From: Xanthomonas pisi DSM 18956
Lineage (GTDB): Bacteria; Pseudomonadota; Gammaproteobacteria; Xanthomonadales; Xanthomonadaceae
Length of the DNA: 64,000 nt
Direction: 5' to 3'
NCBI RefSeq assembly: GCF_001010415.1
Contig: NZ_JPLE01000007.1
Location: 1 to 64,000, forward strand
Part shown: positions 36,565 to 46,913 of the stretch, piece after piece
How the letters are laid out: each line of letters begins with the position of its first letter
How positions within the stretch are numbered: position 1 is the stretch's first letter
Made by a program: the position numbers and the translations under genes
Notes under the pieces: model-generated
Seen by the model: only the letters and a program-made list of their open reading frames with translations
The model's database searches: none
Told to the model about the DNA's origin: nothing

Positions 36565-37011
36565 TCACCGCTTGGTCGGCAAGACGTCCTGCAAGGATGC
36601 CAGTGCCTCGCGCAGACCCTTGTGCGTGGCTTCGGACACCGGCCGTGGACGGTCGCGGTTCTGCTGTGTTGGGGAATGCAGCGGAGTGCTTGCCGTCTTG
36701 ACGGTCACTGCGGTGGCCTTCAACCCGATGGATCGGGCGGCATCAAGAAGTTGGGTCTCGGCGAGCCGCACCTTGGCATGCCAGATCGGTGAATCAACCA
36801 GAAAAACGAGCTGTTCGCCTCGGACATTGGCCAACCGGCAACGGGTCGCCAGATGGGGCGGTAACAGGGGGCGCAACTGCCGGTCCAGCGCATCGAGCCA
36901 CAAGGCTCGGCGCAAGGGGTCGCCAGCCTTTTCACCCAGCGCGGCCTCGATGGCCTGCTGCGGAGCGGAAGGGTTGTGTGCGCTGGATTTGGGCTTGGAC
37001 ATGACACTCAT
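36565..37011 (-). CDS. DUF721 domain protein (DciA-like replicative helicase loader)
   Basis: A 148-residue basic protein. The DUF721 region spans about residues 15-105, with LRPLLPPHLATRCRLANVRG, QLVFLVDSPIWHAKVRLAETQLL and the following ARSIGLKATAVTVK. DUF721 proteins of the DciA type load the DnaB helicase in bacteria that lack DnaC. Position between lpxC and secA is common in gammaproteobacteria. Two starts are possible: the ATG at 37011 and one at 37002. With the first, its start codon touches the start codon of the divergent M23 peptidase gene. No Shine-Dalgarno sequence is visible. Confidence 0.88.
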   Translation of the reverse strand: MSVMSKPKSSAHNPSAPQQAIEAALGEKAGDPLRRALWLDALDRQLRPLLPPHLATRCRLANVRGEQLVFLVDSPIWHAKVRLAETQLLDAARSIGLKATAVTVKTASTPLHSPTQQNRDRPRPVSEATHKGLREALASLQDVLPTKR

Positions 37012-37956
37012 ATGGCGTTGAAAAAAGTTGTAATCAAATCTCGACAAACCCGGGCGCAACGGTTGGCCCGACACGTCCAGGGTTTTGCCGCGGATCGACC
37101 GATGGTAGTCCTCGGCGCCGTTCTTGGGCTGGGCATGTTGATTGGCGTCGGCGCAAGCACCGCTACCGGCATGGTGACCAATTCCGCGCTGCAGGCCAAG
37201 GTCGCGCAGCAGCAGGTCGAGCTGGCCCAGGCGCAGCGCGCCTCGCAGGCGCAGGTCAATGCACTGGCCGCACGCATGGGCGAGCTGCAGGCGCAGGCCA
37301 CCCGCCTCAACGCATTGGGCGAGCGGCTGACCGAAATGGGCAAGTTGAAGGATGGCGAGTTCGACTTCGACGAGCCGGTCGGCGTCGGTGGCGGCGATGA
37401 GCCGGTCAGCGACATGCCGGTTGAGTCGCTCAAGCAGACGCTGGGGCAGGTCGAACAGCAGTTCTCCGCCTCCGGCCAGCAACTGAACGTCCTGGCGGCG
37501 CTGATGTTCGATCATCAGCTCGAGCAGAATTCGGTGCCCTCGCGGATGCCGATCCGCAACACCTATATCACCTCGGGCTTTGGCGGTCGCGCCGATCCGT
37601 TCGACGGCGGCTCGGCCTTCCACAAGGGTGTGGACTTCCACGCCAACGTGGGCGACCCGGTGATGTCGGTCGCCGATGGCGTGGTCAGCTACGCCGGTGT
37701 GCGTGGCGGCTACGGCAACGTGGTGGAAGTGGATCATGGCAACGGCTACGTGACCCGCTACGCGCACAACTCACGCCTGGTGGTGAAGGTGGGCGATCTG
37801 GTGCGGGCCGGGCAGCAGGTGGCCAGGGCCGGTTCCAGCGGCCGTTCCACCGGTGCGCACGTGCATTTCGAGGTGTGGGCCGATGGCCGCGTGGTCAATC
37901 CGCGCAAGTTCCTGGGCGACACCACGACGCCGGTAGGGCGCCGAGGACGCGGTTGA
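37012..37956 (+). CDS. Membrane-anchored M23 family metallopeptidase
   Basis: A 314-residue protein: basic N-terminus (KKVVIKSRQTRAQRLARH), membrane helix (about 31-55), coiled coil rich in Gln/Ala (about 60-115), then a LytM/M23 domain (about 185-305). Zinc-site motifs are HKGVDFHANVGDPV, with the H-x(3)-D pattern, and the HxH of GAHVHFEVW. It would cut peptidoglycan cross-bridges in the periplasm, or act as an amidase activator if catalytically altered; the ligands look complete. It is divergent from the DciA-like gene with no gap and lies upstream of secA, where many gammaproteobacteria carry secM. Confidence 0.93.
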   Translation: MALKKVVIKSRQTRAQRLARHVQGFAADRPMVVLGAVLGLGMLIGVGASTATGMVTNSALQAKVAQQQVELAQAQRASQAQVNALAARMGELQAQATRLNALGERLTEMGKLKDGEFDFDEPVGVGGGDEPVSDMPVESLKQTLGQVEQQFSASGQQLNVLAALMFDHQLEQNSVPSRMPIRNTYITSGFGGRADPFDGGSAFHKGVDFHANVGDPVMSVADGVVSYAGVRGGYGNVVEVDHGNGYVTRYAHNSRLVVKVGDLVRAGQQVARAGSSGRSTGAHVHFEVWADGRVVNPRKFLGDTTTPVGRRGRG

Positions 37957-38121
37957 CGAAGGCATGGCACGCTCCCGCGGAGGTGCTTGATTCGTGAAGG
38001 CTCGCCCCAAGCTACAATAGGGTGTTGCCATGACAGGGCGCAGTGCGCCCTGTTTCGTTTACGGCGGTCGGGTCTTGGGACCGGCGTCGGTCAAACCGTT
38101 CCTTTTCAACCGGTTTCTTCA
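37957..38121 (+). promoter_or_regulatory. secA leader with candidate promoter and hairpin
   Basis: TACAAT at 38013-38018 is a good -10, with weak -35 candidates near 37991. About 15 nt downstream, ACAGGGCGC (38033-38041) pairs with GCGCCCTGT (38045-38053) around an AGT loop and is followed by TTCGTTT. The hairpin lies inside the likely transcript, about 70 nt before the secA ATG, so attenuation or leader control is possible. No SecM-like arrest peptide is seen. Confidence 0.5.
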
Positions 38122-40841
<2,720 letters not shown>

Positions 40842-40860
<19 letters not shown>

Positions 40861-40985
40861 GCTGAGTTGACCGTGGCGCAGCCCGCGAAGCGGGCTGCGC
40901 ACCAGGCATCCGCTACGCGGATGCCTGGTGCACGGTCATTGCTTCCGATCCCCGCGCCTTTGGCGCGCCCCCTTACCAAGGGGGC
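40842..40985. terminator. Five consecutive perfect hairpins starting at the secA stop codon
   Basis: Arms: CCACGGTCAACTCAG (40842-40856) with its complement (40862-40876), loop CTGAG holding the TGA stop; GCGCAGCCCGC (40876-40886), loop GAA, complement to 40900; GCACCAGGCATCCGC (40899-40913), loop TAC, complement to 40931; CGCGCC (40953-40958), loop TTT, complement to 40967; GCCCCCTT (40967-40974), loop ACC, complement to 40985. Neighbouring stems share one or two bases. Only weak T content follows, so simple intrinsic termination is not certain. Confidence 0.8.
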
Positions 40986-41311
40986 TCTGCTTACGGATGG
41001 GATCCTGAGGGGGTCTTGAAGCAGGAAAGGGGATATCGCAGACCGGGTACGAGGCCACGCTCAGGTTTCGCCGCCTTTGGCCAATTCCCTGCGAAGGCAT
41101 GGCTTGCATCGTTGCCAGGCAACGACGGGACACCAACCGCATAGACGCTGGAAGCGTCCGGCGAGCTGTCTTGCGGTGGGCCTCGGCACGGCAGCTCTGC
41201 CGCGCGCTGTCCATCTCTCGCGGCGCCAACGCGGCGCCTTTTGTATGAGGCCTCTCCGCCGGTGCCACTGCGGGGCGTATGCTCGATCCACATCCTGCGT
41301 GGAGTGCGGTC
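40986..41311 (+). other. Intergenic region between the secA hairpins and the VOC gene
   Basis: I see no supported gene or RNA in this stretch. A GGAG at 41301-41304 serves as the ribosome binding site of the next gene. Confidence 0.4.
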
Positions 41312-41680
41312 ATGGCACTGCTGTCCAGCCAGCAATTGAAGGTGTTCGTGCCTGCGCGCGATTACGCGCTGTCGCAGCGGTTCTATCGTGCGCTGGGATT
41401 CGTGCAGGAGGACGAGGTGGGCAACGTGACCTGCTTTCGGCACGGTGCGCACTGCGCGTTCCTGCTGCAGGATTTCTATCTGCGCGAGCTGGCCGAAAAC
41501 CTGATGCTGCATCTGTGGGTGGACGATGCCGACGGGTGGTGGCAGCACGTGCACGACACCGGCCTGGGCGCGCAGTTCGGGGTGAGCTGCAGCGCGCCGG
41601 AAGACCGGCCATGGGGCGCACGCGATTTCACCTTGCACGATCCCAGCGGCGTGCTCTGGCGCATCGGGCATCCACTGTAG
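41312..41680 (+). CDS. VOC-superfamily protein (glyoxalase/bleomycin-resistance fold)
   Basis: A 122-residue small protein with the paired beta-alpha-beta-beta-beta pattern of the vicinal oxygen chelate fold: KVFVPARDYALSQRFYRALG at the N-terminus and DFTLHDPSGVLWRIGHP at the C-terminus. Members include glyoxalases, dioxygenases and antibiotic-binding proteins; the substrate cannot be told. The start chosen follows GGAG with 7-nt spacing; an ATG 11 codons upstream is an alternative. It is followed by repeat copy 7 and then the Nudix gene. Confidence 0.85.
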   Translation: MALLSSQQLKVFVPARDYALSQRFYRALGFVQEDEVGNVTCFRHGAHCAFLLQDFYLRELAENLMLHLWVDDADGWWQHVHDTGLGAQFGVSCSAPEDRPWGARDFTLHDPSGVLWRIGHPL

Positions 41681-41781
41681 GCCGGGAGATTGGGGATTGG
41701 GGATTCGGGATTCGGGATTGGCAGAAGCACACGTGCTGCGCTTTGACCAATCTCGAATCCCCAATCTCCAATCCCGGCCCC
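41680..41781 (+). repeat. GGGATT/AATCCC paired-arm element, copy 7
   Basis: Left arm GCCGGGAGATTGGGGATTGG... through GGGATTGGC (41681-41722) and right arm CCAATCTCGAATCCCCAATC... through AATCCCGGC (41750-41779) are close complements around about 27 bp of unique sequence. This is the cleanest copy and could form one long hairpin. It lies between two co-directional genes and is non-coding. Confidence 0.85.
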
Positions 41782-41824
41782 CAAGCGATTGCACTGAACC
41801 GCACACTCGCGGCACTCTTGTTGC

Positions 41825-42772
41825 ATGCCCGATTCCCTTCGATCCATCCACGTCGTTGCCGGCGTGATCACCGACCCGCGCGGCCGGATCCTGCTGACGC
41901 GCCGTACCGAAACCCGCGACATGCCCGGGCTGTGGGAATTTCCCGGCGGCAAGCGCGAGCCCGGCGAGACCTCCGAGCAGGCGCTGGTGCGCGAGCTCAA
42001 TGAAGAACTCGGCATCGAGGCCCAGGTTGGCGAGTGGGTCATGGATGTGCCGCAGCTGTATCCGGACAAACGCCTGCGGCTGGAAGTGCGGCACATCACG
42101 AGCTGGAAAGGCAGTCCGCGCGGTCGCGAAGGTCAGGCGATGACCTGGGTGGCGGCCGACAAGCTGGCCCGCTATTCGATGCCGCCGGCCGACGTGCCGG
42201 TGGTCGGTGTGCTGCGTCAGCCCGACCGCTATCTGATCACGCCCGAGCCCGACGACGATGCGCGCTGGCTGGAGAGCCTGGGGCGCGCGCTGCAGGACGG
42301 TGTGACCCGCATCCAGCTGCGCGGGCGCCAGGTCGCGCCGGTGCGTTGGCAGGCGTTGTTGCACCAGGTGATGAACCTGCGCGGCCGTACACGCGCACAG
42401 CTGTTGCTCAATCGCGATATCGCACTGGCCGCGGAACTTGGAATCGGCGTGCATCTGGGATCGGAGCAGTTGGCCGGTTTGCAGGAACGTCCGCTGCCCG
42501 CAGAACAACCGGTGGCCGCCTCGTGCCATGGGCTGGAGGACTTGCGTCATGCGCAGCGGCTTGGCTGCGATTTTGCGGTGCTGGGTCCGGTGCAGGCCAC
42601 CGCATCGCATCCGGCTGCGACACCGCTGGGATGGGACGGCTTCGAAACCCTGCGCGAGCAGGTGTCGTTGCCGATCTACGCGCTCGGCGGCATGCAGGCG
42701 GCCGACCTGCGCGAAGCACGCTCGCATGGCGCGCAAGGCATTGCGGCAATCCGCTCGCTCTGGCCGCAGTGA
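41825..42772 (+). CDS. Nudix hydrolase (MutT-like) fused to a TenI/ThiE-like domain
   Basis: A 315-residue two-domain protein. Residues 1-130 are a MutT-like Nudix domain with a complete Nudix box starting at GGKREPGETSEQALVRELNE and continuing ELGI. Residues about 138-315 resemble thiamine phosphate synthase/TenI: IQLRGRQ, LLNRDIALAAELGIGVHLGS and GCDFAVLGPVQATASHP, ending LPIYALGGM. Comparable fusions occur in gammaproteobacteria. The Nudix part probably removes 8-oxo-dGTP; the role of the second domain is unclear. The start ATG follows repeat copy 7 and has no strong ribosome binding site. Confidence 0.92.
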   Translation: MPDSLRSIHVVAGVITDPRGRILLTRRTETRDMPGLWEFPGGKREPGETSEQALVRELNEELGIEAQVGEWVMDVPQLYPDKRLRLEVRHITSWKGSPRGREGQAMTWVAADKLARYSMPPADVPVVGVLRQPDRYLITPEPDDDARWLESLGRALQDGVTRIQLRGRQVAPVRWQALLHQVMNLRGRTRAQLLLNRDIALAAELGIGVHLGSEQLAGLQERPLPAEQPVAASCHGLEDLRHAQRLGCDFAVLGPVQATASHPAATPLGWDGFETLREQVSLPIYALGGMQAADLREARSHGAQGIAAIRSLWPQ

Positions 42773-43061
42773 TGGCGGCCGCTGCGCGCTAGCGTTATCG
42801 ATGCACGCCATTGTCCAAACCCGCCGCATCGGCGGCGCAATTGCCTCACGTGTTGCGTGGGCTTTACCGCAATCGCAGTGACTGCGCCGGAAGCGACCAA
42901 CAAACGCGGTGAGCAGCCAGCAGAGGGTGCGAACAGCGCGCATGGAACGGTGGGTTGATGCTGGGGCGTGGCCCAATCCGCCAGCATCGGCCACGCCCGC
43001 CTTGCAGTTGAGCAGTGGTGCCTTACTTGCATGTTGTCAGCGCTGACCGGAGATCACTCAC

Positions 43062-43529
43062 GTGCTTGAACTTTCGCTGGAAACGAGCGCGGAACTTGAC
43101 CGTCTGTGCGCGCTGGGCGATCGGCATGCCGACGCAGGCGATTTTCCTTCGGCGCTAGCGGCGTATCGCTCGGCCTGGAACTTGTTGCCGGATCCCAAAG
43201 AGGACTGGCATGCGGCGACGTGGATACTCGCTGCGGTCGGGGATGCCAACTTCCGCAGCGGAGATTTTACGGCGGGTCGGGACACCCTGTCCCGTGCCAT
43301 GCACTGCCCTGGCGCACTTGGGAACCCGTTCATCCATCTGCGACTTGGGCAGTGCCAACTTGAGCTTGGCAATCTTGATCGCTCGGCAGATGAGCTGATG
43401 CGGGCTTACATGGGGGACGGCCCCGAAGTGTTCGCCAGCGAGGATCCCAAGTATCTGGAATTCCTGAGCACGCGTGCAAACGGTATTGAATTGCCTCGCA
43501 AGACATCCAGGTGGACCTTCTGGAAGTGA
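43062..43529 (+). CDS. TPR-like protein of unknown function
   Basis: A 155-residue acidic, helical protein starting with GTG. Two or three TPR-like helix pairs are visible: LGDRHADAGDFPSALAAYRS, VGDANFRSGDFTAGRDTLSR and LRLGQCQLELGNLDRSADEL. There is no signal peptide or membrane helix. I do not recognise a named family. Proteins of this kind are often found as immunity proteins near polymorphic toxins, but no toxin is visible nearby, so that is only a possibility. The upstream 289 bp hold no supported feature. Confidence 0.75.
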   Translation: MLELSLETSAELDRLCALGDRHADAGDFPSALAAYRSAWNLLPDPKEDWHAATWILAAVGDANFRSGDFTAGRDTLSRAMHCPGALGNPFIHLRLGQCQLELGNLDRSADELMRAYMGDGPEVFASEDPKYLEFLSTRANGIELPRKTSRWTFWK

Positions 43530-43593
43530 GTGCTCGCCATCCATCAAGCCGATGCCGTTTCGGGGAGCGGCTCACCGCAGGTCCCTGTCGGCC

Positions 43594-44181
43594 TTAAAAC
43601 GTCACCCAAAAGCAGTTGTACTGCCGGCGCAGGCGCAACACGCTACGCGCGGGAGTGCCGCTGGCGAGGTTTTGTTCCAGGCGCAGGCCCCATGGGCGCG
43701 GGCGTGTGGGTGCGGGCAATGGCGCATCGATCGCGCTGCCGTCCAGCGATGGAGTTGCCGCGGCGGTGTCTGCATCCCAGGTGGGCGGATCGGTCTGCGG
43801 ATACATCGGTGCGATGTCCAGCAGCGGGCGTTGCACGATGGCTTCCAGCCGGCTCAGCACCTGGTTGGCCGCCGCGTCGGACTGCCCGCTCCACAGGTAG
43901 AGGCTGGACAGTCGATTGACGTCGCGGCTGTCCACGGCGCTTTGCAGCAGCGACACCAATTCGCTCAGCCGGCGTGGGCAGCCATAGCGGTGCAGCCCGG
44001 TATTGCCTTGCGTGCGCGGGGACGGTGGTGCGCGCACTGCAGCGCCCACGTCTTCGCAACGGCGGTCGGTGAACATGGTTTGCCCGTCCGGCGTGACGCA
44101 GCGACGGATCTCCTGTGCCTGCACGCGGTCGGCGGCAGGCAGGCAGAGCAGCAACACCAGCGCTGGCAGGAAACGAAACAT
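43594..44181 (-). CDS. Secreted DUF4124-like protein of unknown function
   Basis: A 195-residue exported protein with a clear signal peptide (residues 1-22, MFRFLPALVLLLCLPAADRV then QAQ). Directly after it, IRRCVTPDGQTMFTDRRC resembles the DUF4124 pattern with two cysteines. The middle contains a helical stretch (CPRRLSELVSLLQSAVDSRD) and the C-terminal part is Pro/Asp-rich. Function is unknown; a periplasmic location is inferred. It lies 143 bp downstream of metF on the same strand, and its 3' end faces the TPR gene. Confidence 0.8.
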   Translation of the reverse strand: MFRFLPALVLLLCLPAADRVQAQEIRRCVTPDGQTMFTDRRCEDVGAAVRAPPSPRTQGNTGLHRYGCPRRLSELVSLLQSAVDSRDVNRLSSLYLWSGQSDAAANQVLSRLEAIVQRPLLDIAPMYPQTDPPTWDADTAAATPSLDGSAIDAPLPAPTRPRPWGLRLEQNLASGTPARSVLRLRRQYNCFWVTF

Positions 44182-44324
44182 CCGCGCAGCGTAGCCGGGC
44201 GCGTGTGAGCCGGCGAGAAACGCGAGGGTCGCGCGCTCGCACGTGGTGTGGCCGGGCGCACCTGCATGCATTGAACCGTGTGTACCGGCAGGTTGCCGCA
44301 AGTGGGCCGAGCCGGGGGCCGGGC

Positions 44325-45152
44325 TCAGCGCCCGAGCAGCTGCAGCACCTGCGTGGTCGGCTTGGCCAGGTTGAGCGTGTAGAAGTGCAGCGCCGGTGCG
44401 CCGCCTGCGATCAGGCGCTCGCACAGGCTGGCCACCACTTCCGCACCGAATGCCCGCACCGCATCGGCATCGTCGCCGTAGGACTGCATCTTCTTGCCGA
44501 TCCAGCGCGGGATCTCGGCGCCGCATTGCTCGGAAAAACGCCGTAGCTGCGAGAAATTGGAGATCGGCATGATGCCGGGAACGATCGGCACCTCCACGCC
44601 CATGCGTTGCACCGCATCGCGAAAATGGAAGTAGGCATCGGCGTTGTAGAAATACTGGGTGATCGCCGCATCGGCACCGGCATCGACCTTGGCCTTGAAG
44701 TAGCGCAGGTCGCTCAAGGCATCGACCGCTTGCGGATGGGTTTCCGGATACGCGCCTACTTCGATACGGAAGGCATCGCCGTGCTCGGCGCGGATGAAGG
44801 CGATCAGGTCCGAGGCATAGCGCAGGTCGCCCGGGTGCCCCATGCCCGAGGGCAGGTCGCCGCGCAGCGCAACGATGCGGGTGCAGCCGATGGTGCGATA
44901 CAGCTTGAGCAGTTCGCGGATCTCCTCGCGGCTGCCGCCGACACAGGACAGGTGCGGCGCCGCCTCGAAGCCGTGCTTCTGCTTGAGATGGCGTACCGTC
45001 TCGGAGGTGTAGCTGAGCGTGGAGCCGCCGGCGCCGAAGGTGCACGACACATATTCGGGTGCATAGCCCTTCAGCCTGGTCGCGGTGCGCTCCAGCTGCG
45101 CACGCTGGTCGTCGTTCTTGGGCGGGTAAAACTCGAAGCTGAGATGCGTCAT
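44325..45152 (-). CDS. metF: MetF, 5,10-methylenetetrahydrofolate reductase
   Basis: A 275-residue FAD-dependent TIM-barrel enzyme that makes 5-methyltetrahydrofolate for methionine synthesis. Family segments include LSFEFYPPKND (catalytic Glu), VSCTFGAGGSTLSYTSETV, ALRGDLP, ITQYFYNADAYFHFRD and VPGIMPISNFSQL. The start is the ATG giving MTHLSFEFYPPK; a frame ten codons longer is unlikely. No Shine-Dalgarno sequence is seen. A 28-bp operator-like palindrome overlapping a -10 lies 32 bp upstream. Confidence 0.96.
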   Translation of the reverse strand: MTHLSFEFYPPKNDDQRAQLERTATRLKGYAPEYVSCTFGAGGSTLSYTSETVRHLKQKHGFEAAPHLSCVGGSREEIRELLKLYRTIGCTRIVALRGDLPSGMGHPGDLRYASDLIAFIRAEHGDAFRIEVGAYPETHPQAVDALSDLRYFKAKVDAGADAAITQYFYNADAYFHFRDAVQRMGVEVPIVPGIMPISNFSQLRRFSEQCGAEIPRWIGKKMQSYGDDADAVRAFGAEVVASLCERLIAGGAPALHFYTLNLAKPTTQVLQLLGR

Positions 45153-45183
45153 CGCGGCGGGTCCGGCGGATCGTGCCCGCATA

Positions 45184-45211
45184 ATATCGCTTCATCGCGA
45201 TGAATGCATAT
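45184..45211 (-). promoter_or_regulatory. 28-bp palindrome overlapping the metF promoter
   Basis: The perfect core TTCATCGCGATGAA (45191-45204) is extended by ATATCGC on one side and TGCATAT on the other, giving an imperfect 28-bp palindrome. On the metF strand a TATTAT -10 (45182-45187) overlaps its edge. Size and symmetry fit an ArsR- or TetR-type repressor, such as the SahR/SamR methionine regulators, but the regulator is not identified here. Confidence 0.6.
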
Positions 45212-45596
45212 TTGGTTGCGAGTGTCCCGATCGATTGCGGGCGATGCCAGCGTGCAGGGACGACCGCATGGCCGGGGCTGCTTGCATGCGCCGGCCGCGC
45301 GTCGGCGTGCGCGCCAAGCTCGGCTAGCCCGCGCCACGTGATCGGAGCGCGACATGCAAGAGCAGCAAATGGAGGTCATCGCCGAATCGTTGGGCCGCAT
45401 CCGGGTTGCGTTGGCGCGTGGTGTCGGCGATCTGGCGCTCGCCTCGGCCTAGGGCGTGTTATGTACCTTGAGGTGAGTGCGAAGCGTCCTGTGGCGCGTC
45501 GAGACAGGGTGTGCAGCGGCAGTGGCATCGCGCGCCCTACGCCGGGCATTGACATCTGCCTGCCTACACTGGGCGCCCCTTTGACGGAGCGCCTTG
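45212..45596 (+). other. Intergenic region between metF and the quinone oxidoreductase gene
   Basis: Apart from the metF palindrome at its left end and the small open frame listed next, I see no feature. GGAG at 45586-45589 is the ribosome binding site of the next gene. Confidence 0.4.
45354..45452 (+). CDS. Possible 32-residue small protein
   Basis: An open frame starting ATG after GGAGCGCGAC (good spacing) encodes MQEQQMEVIAESLGRIRVAL and 12 further residues, a short amphipathic helix-like peptide. It resembles no family I know and could be chance. The good ribosome binding site and lack of any other gene in the 385-bp gap are its only support. Confidence 0.25.
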   Translation: MQEQQMEVIAESLGRIRVALARGVGDLALASA

Positions 45597-46574
45597 ATGT
45601 CCGACAACACGATGACCGCCATCGCCATCCGCGATGGCAAGGGCGATGCCGACGCGCTGTATGTCACCGAGCAACCGCGCCCGCGGCCGGCGTCCGGGCA
45701 GGTGCTGATTCGTGTGCATGCGGCGGGCATCAATCGCCCGGATCTGCTGCAGCGCGCCGGGCATTATCCGCCGCCGCCGGGCGCGCCGGAAACGCTGGGT
45801 CTGGAAGTGGCCGGCGAGATCGTGGAGCCGGCTGGTCGCTGGAAGGTGGGCGACCGTGTCTGCGCATTGCTTGGCGGTGGCGGCTATGCGCACTATGCCG
45901 CGGTCGATGCGCGGCATGTGCTGCCGATTCCCGCCGGCATGGATCTGGTGCATGCGGCCGCATTGCCGGAAACCCTCTTCACTGCCTATGCCAATCTGTT
46001 CGAGCATGGCCGCTTGGCGGCCGGTGAGTGGCTGCTGCTGCATGGGGCAACGTCCGGGATCGGCGTCACCGCGATCCAGATGGCCAAGGCGGCCGGTGCG
46101 CATGTATTGGCCACTGCGCGCTCGGCCGGCAAGGCGGCGCAGGCGCGCGAGCTGGGCGCCGATGTGGCGATCGATTCCACCAGCGAGTCGTTCGTGGACG
46201 TGGCCAAGGCGCATGGCGGCGTGGACGTAGCGCTCGACATGGTGGGTGCGGCGGTCTTTGCCGATACGCTGGAAGCGCTCAACCCGCGCGGGCGCATCGT
46301 CTATATCGCCTCGCAGGCCGGTTCGACCATCGAGGTGCCGATCCCACAGCTGATGCGCAAGCAGGCCATCCTGACCGGATCGACGCTGCGTCCGCGCACT
46401 GCCGACGAGAAGGCCCGCCTTGCTGCGGAAGTCGAGCGCGTGGTGTGGCCATGGATCGAACAAGGCAGGATTCGCGTGCTGATCGACAAGCGCTTTCCGC
46501 TGGGTGAGGTGGCTGCAGCGCATCGCTATCTGGAGCAGGGCAGCCATCTGGGCAAGGTGGTGCTGGAAATGTGA
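45597..46574 (+). CDS. NAD(P)H quinone oxidoreductase, PIG3 type (zinc-free MDR family)
   Basis: A 325-residue medium-chain reductase without the catalytic zinc ligands. The N-terminal GroES-like part has VLIRVHAAGINRPDLLQRAG and YPPPPGAPETLGLEVAGEI; the Rossmann part has LLLHGATSGIGVTAIQMAKA. These match the PIG3 quinone oxidoreductase subgroup, which reduces quinones with NADPH. The start is ATG after GGAG at 7-nt spacing, not the TTG one codon earlier. It appears to be a single-gene unit. Confidence 0.93.
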   Translation: MSDNTMTAIAIRDGKGDADALYVTEQPRPRPASGQVLIRVHAAGINRPDLLQRAGHYPPPPGAPETLGLEVAGEIVEPAGRWKVGDRVCALLGGGGYAHYAAVDARHVLPIPAGMDLVHAAALPETLFTAYANLFEHGRLAAGEWLLLHGATSGIGVTAIQMAKAAGAHVLATARSAGKAAQARELGADVAIDSTSESFVDVAKAHGGVDVALDMVGAAVFADTLEALNPRGRIVYIASQAGSTIEVPIPQLMRKQAILTGSTLRPRTADEKARLAAEVERVVWPWIEQGRIRVLIDKRFPLGEVAAAHRYLEQGSHLGKVVLEM

Positions 46575-46913
46575 GCGTCCGGTCCAGCTACCCGTCCTGC
46601 GAGTGCAGGGCGGGTCGCTGGCGACGCCGCGGGCCGGGGGGAACGATAGCGCTGCGTCATTGCCGCCTGCCGAACAGCCGTCGGCGTTGTGCTTGTGGCG
46701 CCCGCATGGCCGGCCTGGTGGCGTTGGCGCTCGCTTGCCCGCCCGCCATCGCGACCGCCCGCGTTCCAGGTGCGCACAGACGTCGTTCGAGAGCTCCACC
46801 AGGCGTCCTCGCTCAACGCCGAACAACTTCGCATGGCGCGGAGTGAATGGTCATACCTGCTCGTAACAATCCGCAGCCGATGTATTCATTCTCGACAGCG
46901 AAGGAATCGAACG
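46575..46913 (+). other. Intergenic region upstream of the S53 protease gene
   Basis: No gene, repeat or clear promoter is recognised in these 339 bp. Confidence 0.35.

Noticed and set aside
36480-36701. 73-codon plus-strand frame after the AT-rich inverted repeat
   Set aside because: It is antisense to the DciA-like gene, lacks a ribosome binding site and has an antisense-like composition.
37012-38121. SecM arrest peptide upstream of secA
   Set aside because: No arrest motif (the FxxxxWIxxxxGIRAGP type) is present; the upstream gene is an M23 peptidase.
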